This document shows positions 15,297 to 24,209 of a stretch of DNA of 64,000 nt, one piece after another. The stretch lies in assembly GCA_902196205.1 (NCBI GenBank), contig CABIKM010000011.1:1-64000 (forward strand), in the 5' to 3' direction. Source of the stretch: Candidatus Methylomirabilis lanthanidiphila. GTDB lineage: Bacteria; Methylomirabilota; Methylomirabilia; Methylomirabilales; Methylomirabilaceae. Every line of letters begins with the position of its first letter. Position 1 is the first letter of the stretch. The notes beneath the pieces were generated by a model, which was given only the letters and a program-made list of their open reading frames with translations, made no database searches and had not been told where the DNA came from. The position numbers and the translations under genes are program-made.

Positions 15297-15977
15297 GTGC
15301 AGCCTAAGCAGACCCTTCTTCCCACGTCACGCCACGTCACGGTCCTTGCGCCCGAGGCGATCGAGGTCGAGTCATTCCGGATCATCGAGCAAGAGATGGG
15401 GCCGCACGACTTCTCGGTCCTCGAGTGGCCGGTGGTGCAGCGGGTGATTCACTCGACGGCCGACTTCGATCTGGGTTCAAGTCTCGTCTTCCACCCGCGA
15501 GCCATTGAGGCCGGGATTGCCGCCATTCGGAGTGGGTGTGATGTTGTGGTGGACGTCCGGATGGTGCAGGCGGGGATCAGTGCTGCCCTGCTCGAACGGT
15601 TTGGCGGCCATGTGCGCTGCTTTATGGCCGATCCCGATGTGGTCGAGCTGGCCAAGGTGAATGGGACGACGCGAGCCATCCAGTGCGTGCGCAAGGCAGC
15701 ACAAAAGGTGCCAGGGGCGATCTATGCCATCGGCAACGCCCCGACGGCGCTCCTTGAGCTTGTGCGCCTGATCGAGGACGGCGAGGCGAGCGTAAGCCTT
15801 GTCATCGGGGTGCCGGTCGGCTTTGTGGCTGCGGTGGAATCGAAGGAGCAGCTCCGGACGCAGGGCCTGGTGCCTTATATCACCAATCACGGCCGGAAGG
15901 GTGGCACGCCCGTTGCCGTCTCGATCGTTAACGCCCTCTTGCGTATTGCGCAGGGGCGTGGGGAGCCGGCAAGGTGA
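15297..15977 (+). CDS. cbiC: Cobalt-precorrin-8 methylmutase
   Basis: CbiC moves the C11 methyl group to C12, turning cobalt-precorrin-8 into cobyrinate. The 226-residue sequence has the family features EAIEVESFRIIEQEM, the VIHSTADFDLGSSLVFHP block with the catalytic His, and GVPVGFVAAVESKEQL near the C-terminus. It starts at GTG 15297 after GGAAGG and overlaps the next gene by 4 bases (GTGA), as is usual in this tightly packed operon. Confidence 0.96.
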   Translation: MQPKQTLLPTSRHVTVLAPEAIEVESFRIIEQEMGPHDFSVLEWPVVQRVIHSTADFDLGSSLVFHPRAIEAGIAAIRSGCDVVVDVRMVQAGISAALLERFGGHVRCFMADPDVVELAKVNGTTRAIQCVRKAAQKVPGAIYAIGNAPTALLELVRLIEDGEASVSLVIGVPVGFVAAVESKEQLRTQGLVPYITNHGRKGGTPVAVSIVNALLRIAQGRGEPAR

Positions 15978-17572
15978 AGCTCTATGCGATCGGCGTGGGT
16001 CCTGGCGCCCCGGACCTGATCACCGTCCGGGCTGCCGGGATCTTGCGCCGAGTTCCCGTCATCTTCTGCCCGCGCACGGCCATGGGAACCACGAGTCAGG
16101 CGCTTACGGTCATCCGCCTTTGCCTGGACCAGAACCGACAGCAGATCGTTGAGCTTACGTTTCCGATGGAGAAGGAGCAGGATGAGCTTGCGGCGCATTG
16201 GGAAGAGGCTGCTTCAGAGCTCATGGCCCATCTCGTCAGGCACGGCGAGGGCGCCTTCGTCGCCCTCGGGGACGTGTCACTCTACTGTACTTTCACCTAC
16301 CTCCGGCCGTTCCTTGAGGCAGACCACCCGGAACTCGAGATCGAAGTGGTCCCCGGTATCCCCTCCTTCTCTGCGATGGCAGCCTCTCTCGGAATGTCTT
16401 ATGGTCAAGGGGATGACAAGATCGCCATGCTGCCCGCCACCTTCGCCCCGGATCGGCTCGCCCGTGTTCTCCGCGATTTCGACACCGTGATCCTGATGAA
16501 GATCCATCGGGTCCTGGACGATGTCCTCGACACGCTTGAACGGCTGAATCTGACCGAGCATGCCACGTTCATGACCAGGTGCGGGATGCCGGATCAGGAG
16601 GTGGTCTATGATGTTCGTACCCTTCGCGGCACGCGGCCCAGCTACTTCTCCATCATCCTGGTGTCGAAGAGTACCCGCCCGAGGGTCGCGGCACCGGCCA
16701 TGCCCCCGAAGATGGGTTCTGTATCTGCCCCTACTTCGACCGCCTCCCCGATGAGAGCCGAAGCACCCAGCAAGACTGGCGGTAAGCTGTTCCTGGTCGG
16801 ATTCGGGCCTGGCAACCACGATCACTTGACGTTCAAGGCTCAGGCGGCCATCGAAGAAGCTGAGGTCGTCATCGGCTACAGCACTTATATCCGCCTCGTG
16901 CGCGACCTGCTCAACGGTAAAGAGGTCCACTGCACCGGCATGACCGAGGAGCTGGCGCGGGCTGCCAAGGCCGTGGGTTTGGCCTATGCGGGTCGGAAGG
17001 TCGCATTGCTCAGCAGTGGCGACGTAGGCATCTACGGGATGGCGGGGCCGACCTTCGAGATCTTGAAGTCGAGGGGGTGGCGAAAAGGGTGCGGGGTAGA
17101 GGTGGAAGTGATCCCTGGGATCACAGCGCTCAGCGCCTGCGGGTCGATTCTAGGGGCGCCCCTCGGTCATGACTTTGCGGCTATCTCGCTGAGTGATCTG
17201 CTCACCCCTTGGGAGCTGATCGTCCGCCGACTTGAGGCTGCCGCCAGAGCGGACTTTATCATCGCCCTCTATAACCCCAAGAGCGGACGTCGGACCGAGC
17301 AAATCGTGGAAGCCAGGAGGATTCTTCTGACGTACAGGCGGCCTGACACGCCCGTGGGGATCGTGAAGAGCGGGTTGCGGAAGGGTGAGCACGTGGTCCT
17401 GACCACACTGGACGATCTGCTTAACCACGAGATCGGGATGCTGACAACGATCTTGGTCGGCAATACGACCACCTTCACGTATGAGGGTTTGATGATTACG
17501 CCACGTGGCTACCAGCATAAGTATGACCTGGATAACCTGGAAGGGGCGGCGACAGTCGCAGAGGAGCCGTGA
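15974..17572 (+). CDS. cobIJ: Fused CbiL-CbiH methyltransferases (C20 and C17)
   Basis: Two SAM-dependent corrin methyltransferases are joined in one 532-residue chain. Residues 1-235 are CbiL/CobI (cobalt-precorrin-2 C20-methyltransferase), starting KLYAIGVGPGAPDLITVRA. A Pro/Ala/Ser-rich linker spans about 236-268. Residues 269-520 are CbiH/CobJ (C17-methyltransferase and ring contraction), starting KLFLVGFGPGNHDHLTFKA and containing LSSGDVGIYGMAGP. The two steps are consecutive, so the fusion should channel an unstable intermediate. There is no extra FeS domain of the aerobic CobG type. Confidence 0.94.
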   Translation: MKLYAIGVGPGAPDLITVRAAGILRRVPVIFCPRTAMGTTSQALTVIRLCLDQNRQQIVELTFPMEKEQDELAAHWEEAASELMAHLVRHGEGAFVALGDVSLYCTFTYLRPFLEADHPELEIEVVPGIPSFSAMAASLGMSYGQGDDKIAMLPATFAPDRLARVLRDFDTVILMKIHRVLDDVLDTLERLNLTEHATFMTRCGMPDQEVVYDVRTLRGTRPSYFSIILVSKSTRPRVAAPAMPPKMGSVSAPTSTASPMRAEAPSKTGGKLFLVGFGPGNHDHLTFKAQAAIEEAEVVIGYSTYIRLVRDLLNGKEVHCTGMTEELARAAKAVGLAYAGRKVALLSSGDVGIYGMAGPTFEILKSRGWRKGCGVEVEVIPGITALSACGSILGAPLGHDFAAISLSDLLTPWELIVRRLEAAARADFIIALYNPKSGRRTEQIVEARRILLTYRRPDTPVGIVKSGLRKGEHVVLTTLDDLLNHEIGMLTTILVGNTTTFTYEGLMITPRGYQHKYDLDNLEGAATVAEEP

Positions 17573-18105
17573 GTCTGGAGAAGCGGGGGCTAATCATCGT
17601 CTACACGGGGGACGGGAAGGGAAAGACCACTGCTGCCCTCGGCCTTGCGCTCCGGGCGGTAGGGGCGGGGCTGAAGGTGCGGATGCTTCAGTTCATCAAG
17701 GGGGAGTGGAAGCCGGCGGAGCTGAAGGCGGCGAAGTGGCTCGCGCCCGCCTTCTCCATGGAGCAACTGGGGATCGGCTTTGTTACCTATAAGCCGAAGC
17801 GTCCTTATGAGGCGCATCTTCAGGCGGCGCAGGCAGCGTGGGCACAGGCCAAGGTCGAGATCGCCTCCGGCCACCAGGATCTGCTGATCCTGGATGAGAT
17901 CAACAACGCCTTTCAGCTCAATCTCCTCTCGGTCAGGGAGGTCGTGGGCGCGCTTCAGGGCAAGCCCGAAGCTCTCCATGTCGTCCTGACCGGCCGGGGG
18001 GCGCCGCCTGAGATTATCGAGCTGGCCGACCTCGTGACGGAGATGAAGGCGATCAAGCACCCCTATGAGAAAGGGATCCGAGCACAGTACGGGATCGATT
18101 TCTGA
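17569..18105 (+). CDS. cobO: Cob(I)yrinic acid a,c-diamide adenosyltransferase
   Basis: This CobA/CobO/BtuR-family enzyme transfers the adenosyl group of ATP to Co(I). The 178-residue sequence has the Walker A-like IIVYTGDGKGKTTAALGLALR at the N-terminus, MLQFIKGEWK, and LLILDEINNAFQLNLL with the family's conserved DE. It starts at GTG 17569, overlapping the previous stop. It lies mid-pathway in the operon and its product feeds the adenosylated branch (CbiP onward). Confidence 0.95.
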   Translation: MSLEKRGLIIVYTGDGKGKTTAALGLALRAVGAGLKVRMLQFIKGEWKPAELKAAKWLAPAFSMEQLGIGFVTYKPKRPYEAHLQAAQAAWAQAKVEIASGHQDLLILDEINNAFQLNLLSVREVVGALQGKPEALHVVLTGRGAPPEIIELADLVTEMKAIKHPYEKGIRAQYGIDF

Positions 18106-18122
18106 TTGCGAAGTGAACACCG

Positions 18123-18187
18123 GTCAGCTATCAGTGGTCGGCTCTCTGTAGTTTTCTTGAAAGCTGACGGCTGAGCCCTGAAGGCTG
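18123..18187. repeat. Heptameric repeats before cbiD
   Basis: GTCAGCT, ATCAGTG and GTCGGCT (18123-18143) face an opposite-strand set AAGCTGA, CGGCTGA, GCCCTGA (from about 18161). Together they form an inverted pair of heptad arrays in the only real gap of this part of the operon. Confidence 0.65.
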
Positions 18188-18194
18188 CTTTGTA

Positions 18195-19280
18195 ATGGCT
18201 GAATCCAAGAGAGGAAAGGGGCTGCGGGAGGGGTACTCGACCGGCTCCTGTGCCGCAGCCGCGGCCAAGGCGGCCGCGCTGTTGCAGCTCACCAGGACCG
18301 CGCCGGAAGCGGTGACGATTAACCTGCCGATCGGGGGGCGGGCAACCTTCAGGGTCCAGCAGTGCCATCTTGGGGCAGATTGGGCGAGCGCTTCTATCAT
18401 CAAGGATGCGGGCGATGACCCCGACTGTACGCACGGGGCGGAGATCGTAGCAGAACTCTCCTTGCGGGGAGAGCCCGGAATCGGAATCGAGGGCGGAGCG
18501 GGCGTGGGTCGGATTACGAAGCCGGGCCTAGGAATTGCGATTGGTCAGGCCTCGATCACGCGAGTCCCGCGCCGGATGATCAGCGAATCGGTCGGTGAAG
18601 CTTTGGCCCTTGGCGGATACGGCGGCGCCAGGGTGCTGATCACCGTGCCTCATGGTGAGGAGTTGGCGAAGCGGACCATGAATACCCGTCTGGGCATCGT
18701 CGGCGGCATCTCGATCCTGGGGACCAGTGGGATTGTCAAACCGTATTCGACCGCCGCCTACAAGGTGAGCATCGTGCAGGCGATCGATGTCGCGACCGCC
18801 ATCGGCTTGGATGAGGTGGTCCTCACCACGGGCGGGCGATCTGAGGAGTATGCTATGCGCCATTTCCGCCTTCGAGAAGAAGCCTTCGTGCAGATGGGGG
18901 ATTGGGTAGGCTTTGCTCTCACCTACCTGGCGAAGAAGAGGATCGGCAAGGTTAGTATCGCCGGCATGATCGGAAAACTGTCCAAGGTCGCGAATGGGGA
19001 CCTCCATACTCATGCCAGTCGGTCCGACGTCGACCTGGATGGTCTAGCTGCACTTGCCGCCTCCTGCGGGGCTGATGCTGAGACGATGCAGGCGGTGCGA
19101 CGCAGCAACACTGCTCGTGAGGCCCAGGAAATCGTCCTGGCACAGGATGTGGTAGGCTTCTTTGACCAGGTGGCCGAAAGGGTCGCTGGGCGGTGCCATG
19201 CCTACGTAAAGGGCGCATTCACGGTGCAGTGCATCCTTACCGATTCAGATGGGGCGGTCCTAGGACGCGCCACCGCCTAA
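18195..19280 (+). CDS. cbiD: Cobalt-precorrin-5B C1-methyltransferase
   Basis: CbiD methylates C1 in the anaerobic pathway and marks this as the early-cobalt route. The 361-residue protein opens with REGYSTGSCAAAAAKAAALL, the hallmark of the family, and continues with DAGDDPDCTHGAEI and ITVPHGEELAKRTMNTRLGI. Length is normal. The ATG lies after a heptad-repeat spacer and has only a weak Shine-Dalgarno, unlike most genes in this operon. Confidence 0.96.
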   Translation: MAESKRGKGLREGYSTGSCAAAAAKAAALLQLTRTAPEAVTINLPIGGRATFRVQQCHLGADWASASIIKDAGDDPDCTHGAEIVAELSLRGEPGIGIEGGAGVGRITKPGLGIAIGQASITRVPRRMISESVGEALALGGYGGARVLITVPHGEELAKRTMNTRLGIVGGISILGTSGIVKPYSTAAYKVSIVQAIDVATAIGLDEVVLTTGGRSEEYAMRHFRLREEAFVQMGDWVGFALTYLAKKRIGKVSIAGMIGKLSKVANGDLHTHASRSDVDLDGLAALAASCGADAETMQAVRRSNTAREAQEIVLAQDVVGFFDQVAERVAGRCHAYVKGAFTVQCILTDSDGAVLGRATA

Positions 19281-19290
19281 CGGAGAGGCG

Positions 19291-20553
19291 GTGAGTCAGA
19301 CGCTCGCTGTCGTGGGTATTGGCATGGAGGGGAGGGAGAGCCTCACCCGTCGGGCGCTTGCCATCGTCCTGAAGGCTGAGGTGTTGGCTGGCGGAGCGCG
19401 CCTACTCGATCTCTTCCCCGAGGTACAGGCCGAGCGGGTGCGGATAGGCTCCCATGTGGATGAGGTGGTCGGGTCCCTTGCGTCTCGCCTCGGCGAGAAG
19501 CGGATCGTAATGCTGGCAACCGGCGATCCGAATTTCTATGGCATCACGAGGGTGCTCCTGCGCCACGTCCCTCGGGAATCGCTTACGATCGTGCCGAACG
19601 TCAGCGCCATGCAGTGGGCCTTCGCCAAGGTGGCCGAACCCTGGGAGGATGCCACCTTCCTGAGCGTTCACGGGCGGAGCATGGAGCGATTGCCGGAGCT
19701 GGTGAGAGGACGGCCCAAGCTTTGCCTCTTCACCGATGAGACGAACTCGCCATCCGCCGTCGCCAGGGCACTGCTTGAGGCTCATATCGATGGCTATCGG
19801 GCGATCCTGTGTGAGGACCTGGGCGGGCCAGCGGAGCGGATCACCCGGACCACCCTGGCGGCGCTCGTCGAGCTGAAGGCCGATCCTGTCAATACCCTGA
19901 TCCTCCTGGCCATCCAAGATGCTCCGGAGGTGGGGGCGACCTGGGCACCTGGCCTGCCGGAAGAGGCCTTCGATCATCGCACACCACACGCCGGCCTCAT
20001 CACAAAACGTGAGATCCGAGTCCTGAGCCTAGCGGCGCTCAAGCTTACACCCCGAAGCATCGTCTGGGATATCGGGGCCGGATCTGGCGCCGTCGCCATC
20101 GAGGCGGCGAAGATCGCTCGCGATGGTCGGGTCTTTGCGGTGGAGAAAAACGCTGAGGATGTGGCGATCATTCGAGGGAATGTGACCCGATTCAAGGTCG
20201 GTAACGTCCATATCCTTCACGCGAAGGCGCCGGCCGGTCTCGAGACACTCCCAGATCCCGATGCTATTTTCATCGGCGGCAGCAGCGGCGCGATGCGGGC
20301 GATCCTCGTGGAGGCATCGCGCCGCCTGCGTCCAGGGGGGCGGATCGTAGTGAACGCCATCACCATGGAGACGCTGCACGAGGCGGTGAGCGTGTTCCGC
20401 GATCTGCAATTCGACCACGAGGCGATCCTGGTGAATGTCGCCCGCTCGAAGCCGCTTCAGGGCAAGCTGTCGTTCGAGGCCCTGAATCCGGTCTACATCG
20501 TCACGGCATGGCGCGCGGGTGACCGTGAGCTTTTAACCCACCTTCAGAATTGA
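19291..20553 (+). CDS. cobL: Fused CbiE-CbiT (CobL-type) methyltransferase/decarboxylase
   Basis: Residues 1-205 are CbiE, which methylates C5 (AVVGIGMEGRESLTRRAL; MLATGDPNFYGITRVLL). Residues about 215-410 are CbiT, which decarboxylates the acetate at C12 and methylates C15, with the SAM-binding motif VWDIGAGSGAVAIEAAK. The fusion, called CobL in aerobic organisms, is common in anaerobic pathways too. The start is GTG 19291 after a GGAGAGGCG Shine-Dalgarno, 10 bases after cbiD. Confidence 0.94.
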   Translation: MSQTLAVVGIGMEGRESLTRRALAIVLKAEVLAGGARLLDLFPEVQAERVRIGSHVDEVVGSLASRLGEKRIVMLATGDPNFYGITRVLLRHVPRESLTIVPNVSAMQWAFAKVAEPWEDATFLSVHGRSMERLPELVRGRPKLCLFTDETNSPSAVARALLEAHIDGYRAILCEDLGGPAERITRTTLAALVELKADPVNTLILLAIQDAPEVGATWAPGLPEEAFDHRTPHAGLITKREIRVLSLAALKLTPRSIVWDIGAGSGAVAIEAAKIARDGRVFAVEKNAEDVAIIRGNVTRFKVGNVHILHAKAPAGLETLPDPDAIFIGGSSGAMRAILVEASRRLRPGGRIVVNAITMETLHEAVSVFRDLQFDHEAILVNVARSKPLQGKLSFEALNPVYIVTAWRAGDRELLTHLQN

Positions 20554-20566
20554 AAGGAGGCTCTCG

Positions 20567-21781
20567 ATGAGAACAATGCGGCTGTGGGTGAGCATCGGTC
20601 TGATGGCCGTAGTCCTGGCGTTCCCTGTAGCCGGGTGGAGTGCCCAGGACAAAAGTGCCGTGGGTTCGCTGAGTAGGTACGATCCCAAACAGTTGGTCTT
20701 CGTGGCCAACCGCGACTCCAATGATGTGGCAGTCATCGACAGCCAAACCGACGAGATTGTGTCGAGGATCGCCTTGGGGAACTTCGCCAATGGGCACATG
20801 GCGATGCTCACAAACGACGGCAAGAAACTGCTGGTCTCTGCCACGGGAAAGGATCGCTTCCTGATCATCGACCTGGCGACCCTCACAATCGAACGGACCG
20901 TTGCGACCGGACGCTCGCCGGAGCACTTTGATATCACCAGCGATGATCGCCTGGCCTACGTTGGCAACATCGAGGACTCAACCGTTTCAGTGATCGATCT
21001 GCAGGATGGGAAGGAACTGCACCGCCTGGCCGGCTTCTTTGAGCCCCACGGTTTCAACGTGATGCCGGATGGGTCGAAGGTCTATGTGTCGAATTTTGGC
21101 GCTCACCAGGTGGGTGTCGTGTCCGTGCCGAGGCAGCAGCTTGCGAAGCGGCTCGCCGTGGGCGACGCGCACCGATTCGCGGTCAGAGACCCCGGTCGCT
21201 ACCTCAGCCAGATCAAGGGGATTGCGAACCCGACGTTGACCATGGATGGGAAATTCGCCTATGCCGCAGATGGGGATGGCGGTGAATTGGCAGTGATTGA
21301 TACACGGACCGACAGGGTCGTGACGACCTTCAAGGTGGGTGAAGAGCCGTGGCGGGCTTACGCGTCACCGGATGGCCGGTGGATGTTGGTTCCCAATAAC
21401 GGGGACGAGACCGTATCGGTCATCAGTACGGCCACCCACAAGGTGGTCACCACTTTAAAGGGTGGTCGCGAGATGACGGGGATCAACTTTGTCCAGGGCG
21501 GCAAGAAGGCCTATGTGATCAGCAGCGGCGACAGCACGGTCTATGTGTACGATATGCAGGGCTTCCGCCTGCTCAATCGATTGAAGATCGGGACCAACCT
21601 GGCGCTCGAGACCGCCTCCACGACCGCTGATGGCAACAGGATCTACCTGGCCTCATCGACGGACGACTCGGTCTACGTGATTGATGGGGCCACCGACCAG
21701 GTGAAGCGGATTGCCAACGTCGGGCGCTATCCGTGGGCGGTGACGATCCTAGGTGCGGCCAGCCCCAACTACTGCCACTGA
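20567..21781 (+). CDS. Exported YVTN-type beta-propeller protein
   Basis: This 404-residue protein has a signal peptide (LWVSIGLMAVVLAFPVAGWSA, cleavage near residue 27) and at least seven blades of the YVTN/NHL type, such as LVFVANRDSNDVAVIDSQTD and WMLVPNNGDETVSVISTATH. It lacks haem-binding CxxCH. Propellers of this kind act in tetrapyrrole systems (NirF and NirN for haem d1) and in many other periplasmic roles. It lies inside the B12 operon, 13 bases after cobL and just before an S41-type peptidase; its function there is unknown. A role in periplasmic cobalt or corrinoid handling is only a guess. Confidence 0.8.
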   Translation: MRTMRLWVSIGLMAVVLAFPVAGWSAQDKSAVGSLSRYDPKQLVFVANRDSNDVAVIDSQTDEIVSRIALGNFANGHMAMLTNDGKKLLVSATGKDRFLIIDLATLTIERTVATGRSPEHFDITSDDRLAYVGNIEDSTVSVIDLQDGKELHRLAGFFEPHGFNVMPDGSKVYVSNFGAHQVGVVSVPRQQLAKRLAVGDAHRFAVRDPGRYLSQIKGIANPTLTMDGKFAYAADGDGGELAVIDTRTDRVVTTFKVGEEPWRAYASPDGRWMLVPNNGDETVSVISTATHKVVTTLKGGREMTGINFVQGGKKAYVISSGDSTVYVYDMQGFRLLNRLKIGTNLALETASTTADGNRIYLASSTDDSVYVIDGATDQVKRIANVGRYPWAVTILGAASPNYCH

Positions 21782-21833
21782 TGGCGCATGTTCCGGAGCT
21801 CAGGTACCACGTTCCGGGCCTGAAACGAGACGG

Positions 21834-22739
21834 GTGAAGGTTTCAGTCGTTTCCGCTTTCGCGATCATGCTCCTGGTGGGGCGAGGGTATGCGTTCGGTC
21901 TCGAACTGGATGGTCAGCCGCCCTCGTTACGCCAGGCGCTTATCCTGGCGATCCAGAGCCACTATGTCGAGGAGGTCGATATGAGCGCGCTACAGTCGCT
22001 CTCTGTCCAGGAGATTGTGGCCAGGCTGGATCGGGACAGCTCGCTCCGCAAGGTCAAACCCTCTTCTCTTGAGTTCATTCGCGGGCTTGAGCAGGAGCGT
22101 TCGGTCTCCGGGCTGACGATGCGCTCGAAGGCGATTGGCTACCTTCGGATCGGGTTCTTCGGTCGACGGACGGTTCAGGATCTGGTCAGGACGCTGGAGG
22201 CGCTCCCGTCGTATCGGTGCTCTGGCCTGATCCTCGACCTTCGGGACAATCCGGGTGGCAGGGTTGAGACAGCCCTTCAGCTCGCGGGACTGTTTCTCCC
22301 AGTGGGGGTCTCTCTTGGCCGCTACCACGGTCGTGGAGCAGAAGAACAATTGTATGTCTCGAACGGGCTAGGGCGCAGGACAGAGTTGGTCGTTATCCTC
22401 ATCAACCGTGGTACGGCGAGCAGTGCCGAGCTGTTGGCTGGCCTGTTCCGATACTACGATCGGGCCCGCTTGGTGGGAACCTCTACGGCAGGGAAGGTCA
22501 CAGTGCAGGCGGCCCTTCCGCTCGATCATCGGCACGTGCTCTTTCTCACCACTGGCCGCTATCGCTTTCCCGATGGCTCCGCCGTGGCTGCGACGGGGCT
22601 TCGACCTGATGACGAAGTCTCCGGAGAGGCTGAAGCCTTCATCAAGGCCCAAACGATCGTCATGGATCATGGTGCGAGGTGCGAGGGGCGGAGTGCGACG
22701 CACGAAGGACGAGGCGAGACATCGGTTCGGACTGAGTGA
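21834..22739 (+). CDS. Small exported S41-family peptidase
   Basis: The 301-residue frame from GTG 21834 starts with a signal peptide (VSVVSAFAIMLLVGRGYAFG). The core matches C-terminal processing peptidases: GLILDLRDNPGGRVETALQLA, then NRGTASSAELLAG with the likely catalytic Ser, and VGTSTAGKVTVQ with the catalytic Lys. No PDZ domain is evident before the core, so it is a reduced form. The last 23 codons are derived from a GGTGCGA heptad repeat and overlap bluB. Its presence in a B12 operon, after a propeller protein, is unusual; substrate unknown. Confidence 0.8.
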   Translation: MKVSVVSAFAIMLLVGRGYAFGLELDGQPPSLRQALILAIQSHYVEEVDMSALQSLSVQEIVARLDRDSSLRKVKPSSLEFIRGLEQERSVSGLTMRSKAIGYLRIGFFGRRTVQDLVRTLEALPSYRCSGLILDLRDNPGGRVETALQLAGLFLPVGVSLGRYHGRGAEEQLYVSNGLGRRTELVVILINRGTASSAELLAGLFRYYDRARLVGTSTAGKVTVQAALPLDHRHVLFLTTGRYRFPDGSAVAATGLRPDDEVSGEAEAFIKAQTIVMDHGARCEGRSATHEGRGETSVRTE

Positions 22740-23421
22740 GCGGCGGGGTCTGTACCGCGCCATCTACTCGCGGCGCGACATCCGGGCCCAGTTTCGCCCC
22801 GATCCGGTCCCGGCAGCCCTGCTGGTTCGCCTCCTCCGGGCGGCCCACCATGCCGGCTCGGTCGGTTTCATGCAACCGTGGAACTTCGTAGTCGTGCGAG
22901 ACCTAGACATCCGACGCGCGATTCACACTGCCTTCTTGCAGGAGCGGGAGCGGGCGGCGGGGCTCTACGAGGAGCCGCAGCGCTCGCACTTCTTGTCGCT
23001 CAAGCTCGAAGGGATCCTGGAGGCGCCGCTCAACCTGTGTGTTACTTGCGACCCGGAGCGGGGGGGGCCGCATGTCCTGGGTCGGAGCGCCGTTCGCGAG
23101 ACCGATCTGTTCAGCACCTGCTGTGCCATCCAAAACCTCTGGCTGGCGGCGCGCGCTGAAGGGATCGGGGTGGGCTGGGTCAGCATTCTGCAGCCATCGG
23201 AGCTTAAGGCGATCCTTGGCATCCCGGGGCGGATCATCCCTGTGGCCTACCTGTGCCTTGGATTCGTGAGGGGGTTTCCCCATGAGCCGGAACTTCAGCG
23301 GACCCGCTGGCGCACAAGGCTTCCCCTCAGCGATCTGGTCTTTGCCGAGCGGTGGGGTGAGTCGCCTGGAGCAGAGTTTGCCGCTGCCTTCAATGCCCTC
23401 GAACGAGGAATGCGCCCATGA
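22669..23421 (+). CDS. bluB: 5,6-dimethylbenzimidazole synthase
   Basis: BluB uses O2 to break down reduced FMN into 5,6-dimethylbenzimidazole, the lower ligand of true B12. The family start RRGLYRAIYSRRDIRAQF is at residues 25-42, followed by RAAHHAGSVGFMQPWNF and the FSTCCAIQNLWLAARAEGIGVGWVSI block. ATG 22669 is chosen as the first plausible start; it lies within the heptad repeat and gives an extra basic N-terminal stretch of about 22 residues. The frame overlaps the S41 gene by 71 bases. Needing O2, it contrasts with the anaerobic corrin ring genes around it. Confidence 0.93.
   Translation: MVRGARGGVRRTKDEARHRFGLSERRGLYRAIYSRRDIRAQFRPDPVPAALLVRLLRAAHHAGSVGFMQPWNFVVVRDLDIRRAIHTAFLQERERAAGLYEEPQRSHFLSLKLEGILEAPLNLCVTCDPERGGPHVLGRSAVRETDLFSTCCAIQNLWLAARAEGIGVGWVSILQPSELKAILGIPGRIIPVAYLCLGFVRGFPHEPELQRTRWRTRLPLSDLVFAERWGESPGAEFAAAFNALERGMRP
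22671..22719. repeat. Heptameric repeat (GGTGCGA type) inside overlapping genes
   Basis: Heptads GGTGCGA, GGTGCGA, GGGGCGG, AGTGCGA, CGCACGA, AGGACGA, GGCGAGA run through the 3' end of the S41 gene and the 5' end of bluB. Confidence 0.7.
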
Positions 23422-24209
23422 TGCAGGTGAAGGGAGGAACTGTCTACTTCGTCGGCGTGGGGCCTGGCGATCCTGATCTGATGACAATCCGGGCGAAGCG
23501 GGTGATCGATCAGGCAGACCTGATCCTCTACACGGGATCGCTACTGGGTCAGGAGGGGTTTCAGGAGAGGAAGATGACCGCCAAGCTGATCGACAGCGCA
23601 TCCCTTCACCTTGCCGAGCTCGTGGAGCTCATGCAGCAGGCAGCAGCAGCAGGAGAGGTAGTGGCGAGGGTCCATGACGGGGATCCCAGCCTCTTCGGGG
23701 CGATTGCTGAGCAGATCGCCCCGCTGGAGGCCGCAGGCATCCCTTGCGAGGTGATCCCTGGCGTGAGCGCAGCCTTTGCGGCAGCGGCCGCCCTCAGAGC
23801 GGAGCTCACCATCCCAGAGCTGTCTCAAACCGTGATCGTCACCCGGATGGAGGGGCGGACGCCCGTACCTGAGCGGGAGCGGCTCCGGGATCTGGCCAGC
23901 CATCGGACCACGCTTGCGTTGTATCTGAGTATTGCCCTGATCGACGAGGTGGTAGCGGAACTGCAGACCGCCTACCCAGCGGAGACACCGGTTGTCGTCG
24001 TCCAGCGGGTGAGCTGTCCTGACCAGCAGATCCTACGCGGCACGCTCGCCGATATCGCCGACCAAGTGAAGGCGGCTCGGATGCGCACGCAGGCCGTGAT
24101 CTTGGTTGGCCCGGTCCTTACGCCTGATCTCCGGCAGAGCTGGGATATGCAGTCGAAGCTCTATGACCGGAGATTTGCCCACGCCTTTCGTCGTGGTGAA
24201 CCGACATGA
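23418..24209 (+). CDS. cbiF: Cobalt-precorrin-4 C11-methyltransferase
   Basis: CbiF methylates C11 of cobalt-precorrin-4. The 263-residue sequence has the SAM-binding start VYFVGVGPGDPDLMTIRAKR, then ADLILYTGSLL and the RVHDGDPSLFGAIAEQ loop typical of CobM/CbiF. It starts at ATG 23418 in an ATGA overlap with bluB and itself overlaps cbiG by the same kind of junction. Confidence 0.95.
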   Translation: MMQVKGGTVYFVGVGPGDPDLMTIRAKRVIDQADLILYTGSLLGQEGFQERKMTAKLIDSASLHLAELVELMQQAAAAGEVVARVHDGDPSLFGAIAEQIAPLEAAGIPCEVIPGVSAAFAAAAALRAELTIPELSQTVIVTRMEGRTPVPERERLRDLASHRTTLALYLSIALIDEVVAELQTAYPAETPVVVVQRVSCPDQQILRGTLADIADQVKAARMRTQAVILVGPVLTPDLRQSWDMQSKLYDRRFAHAFRRGEPT

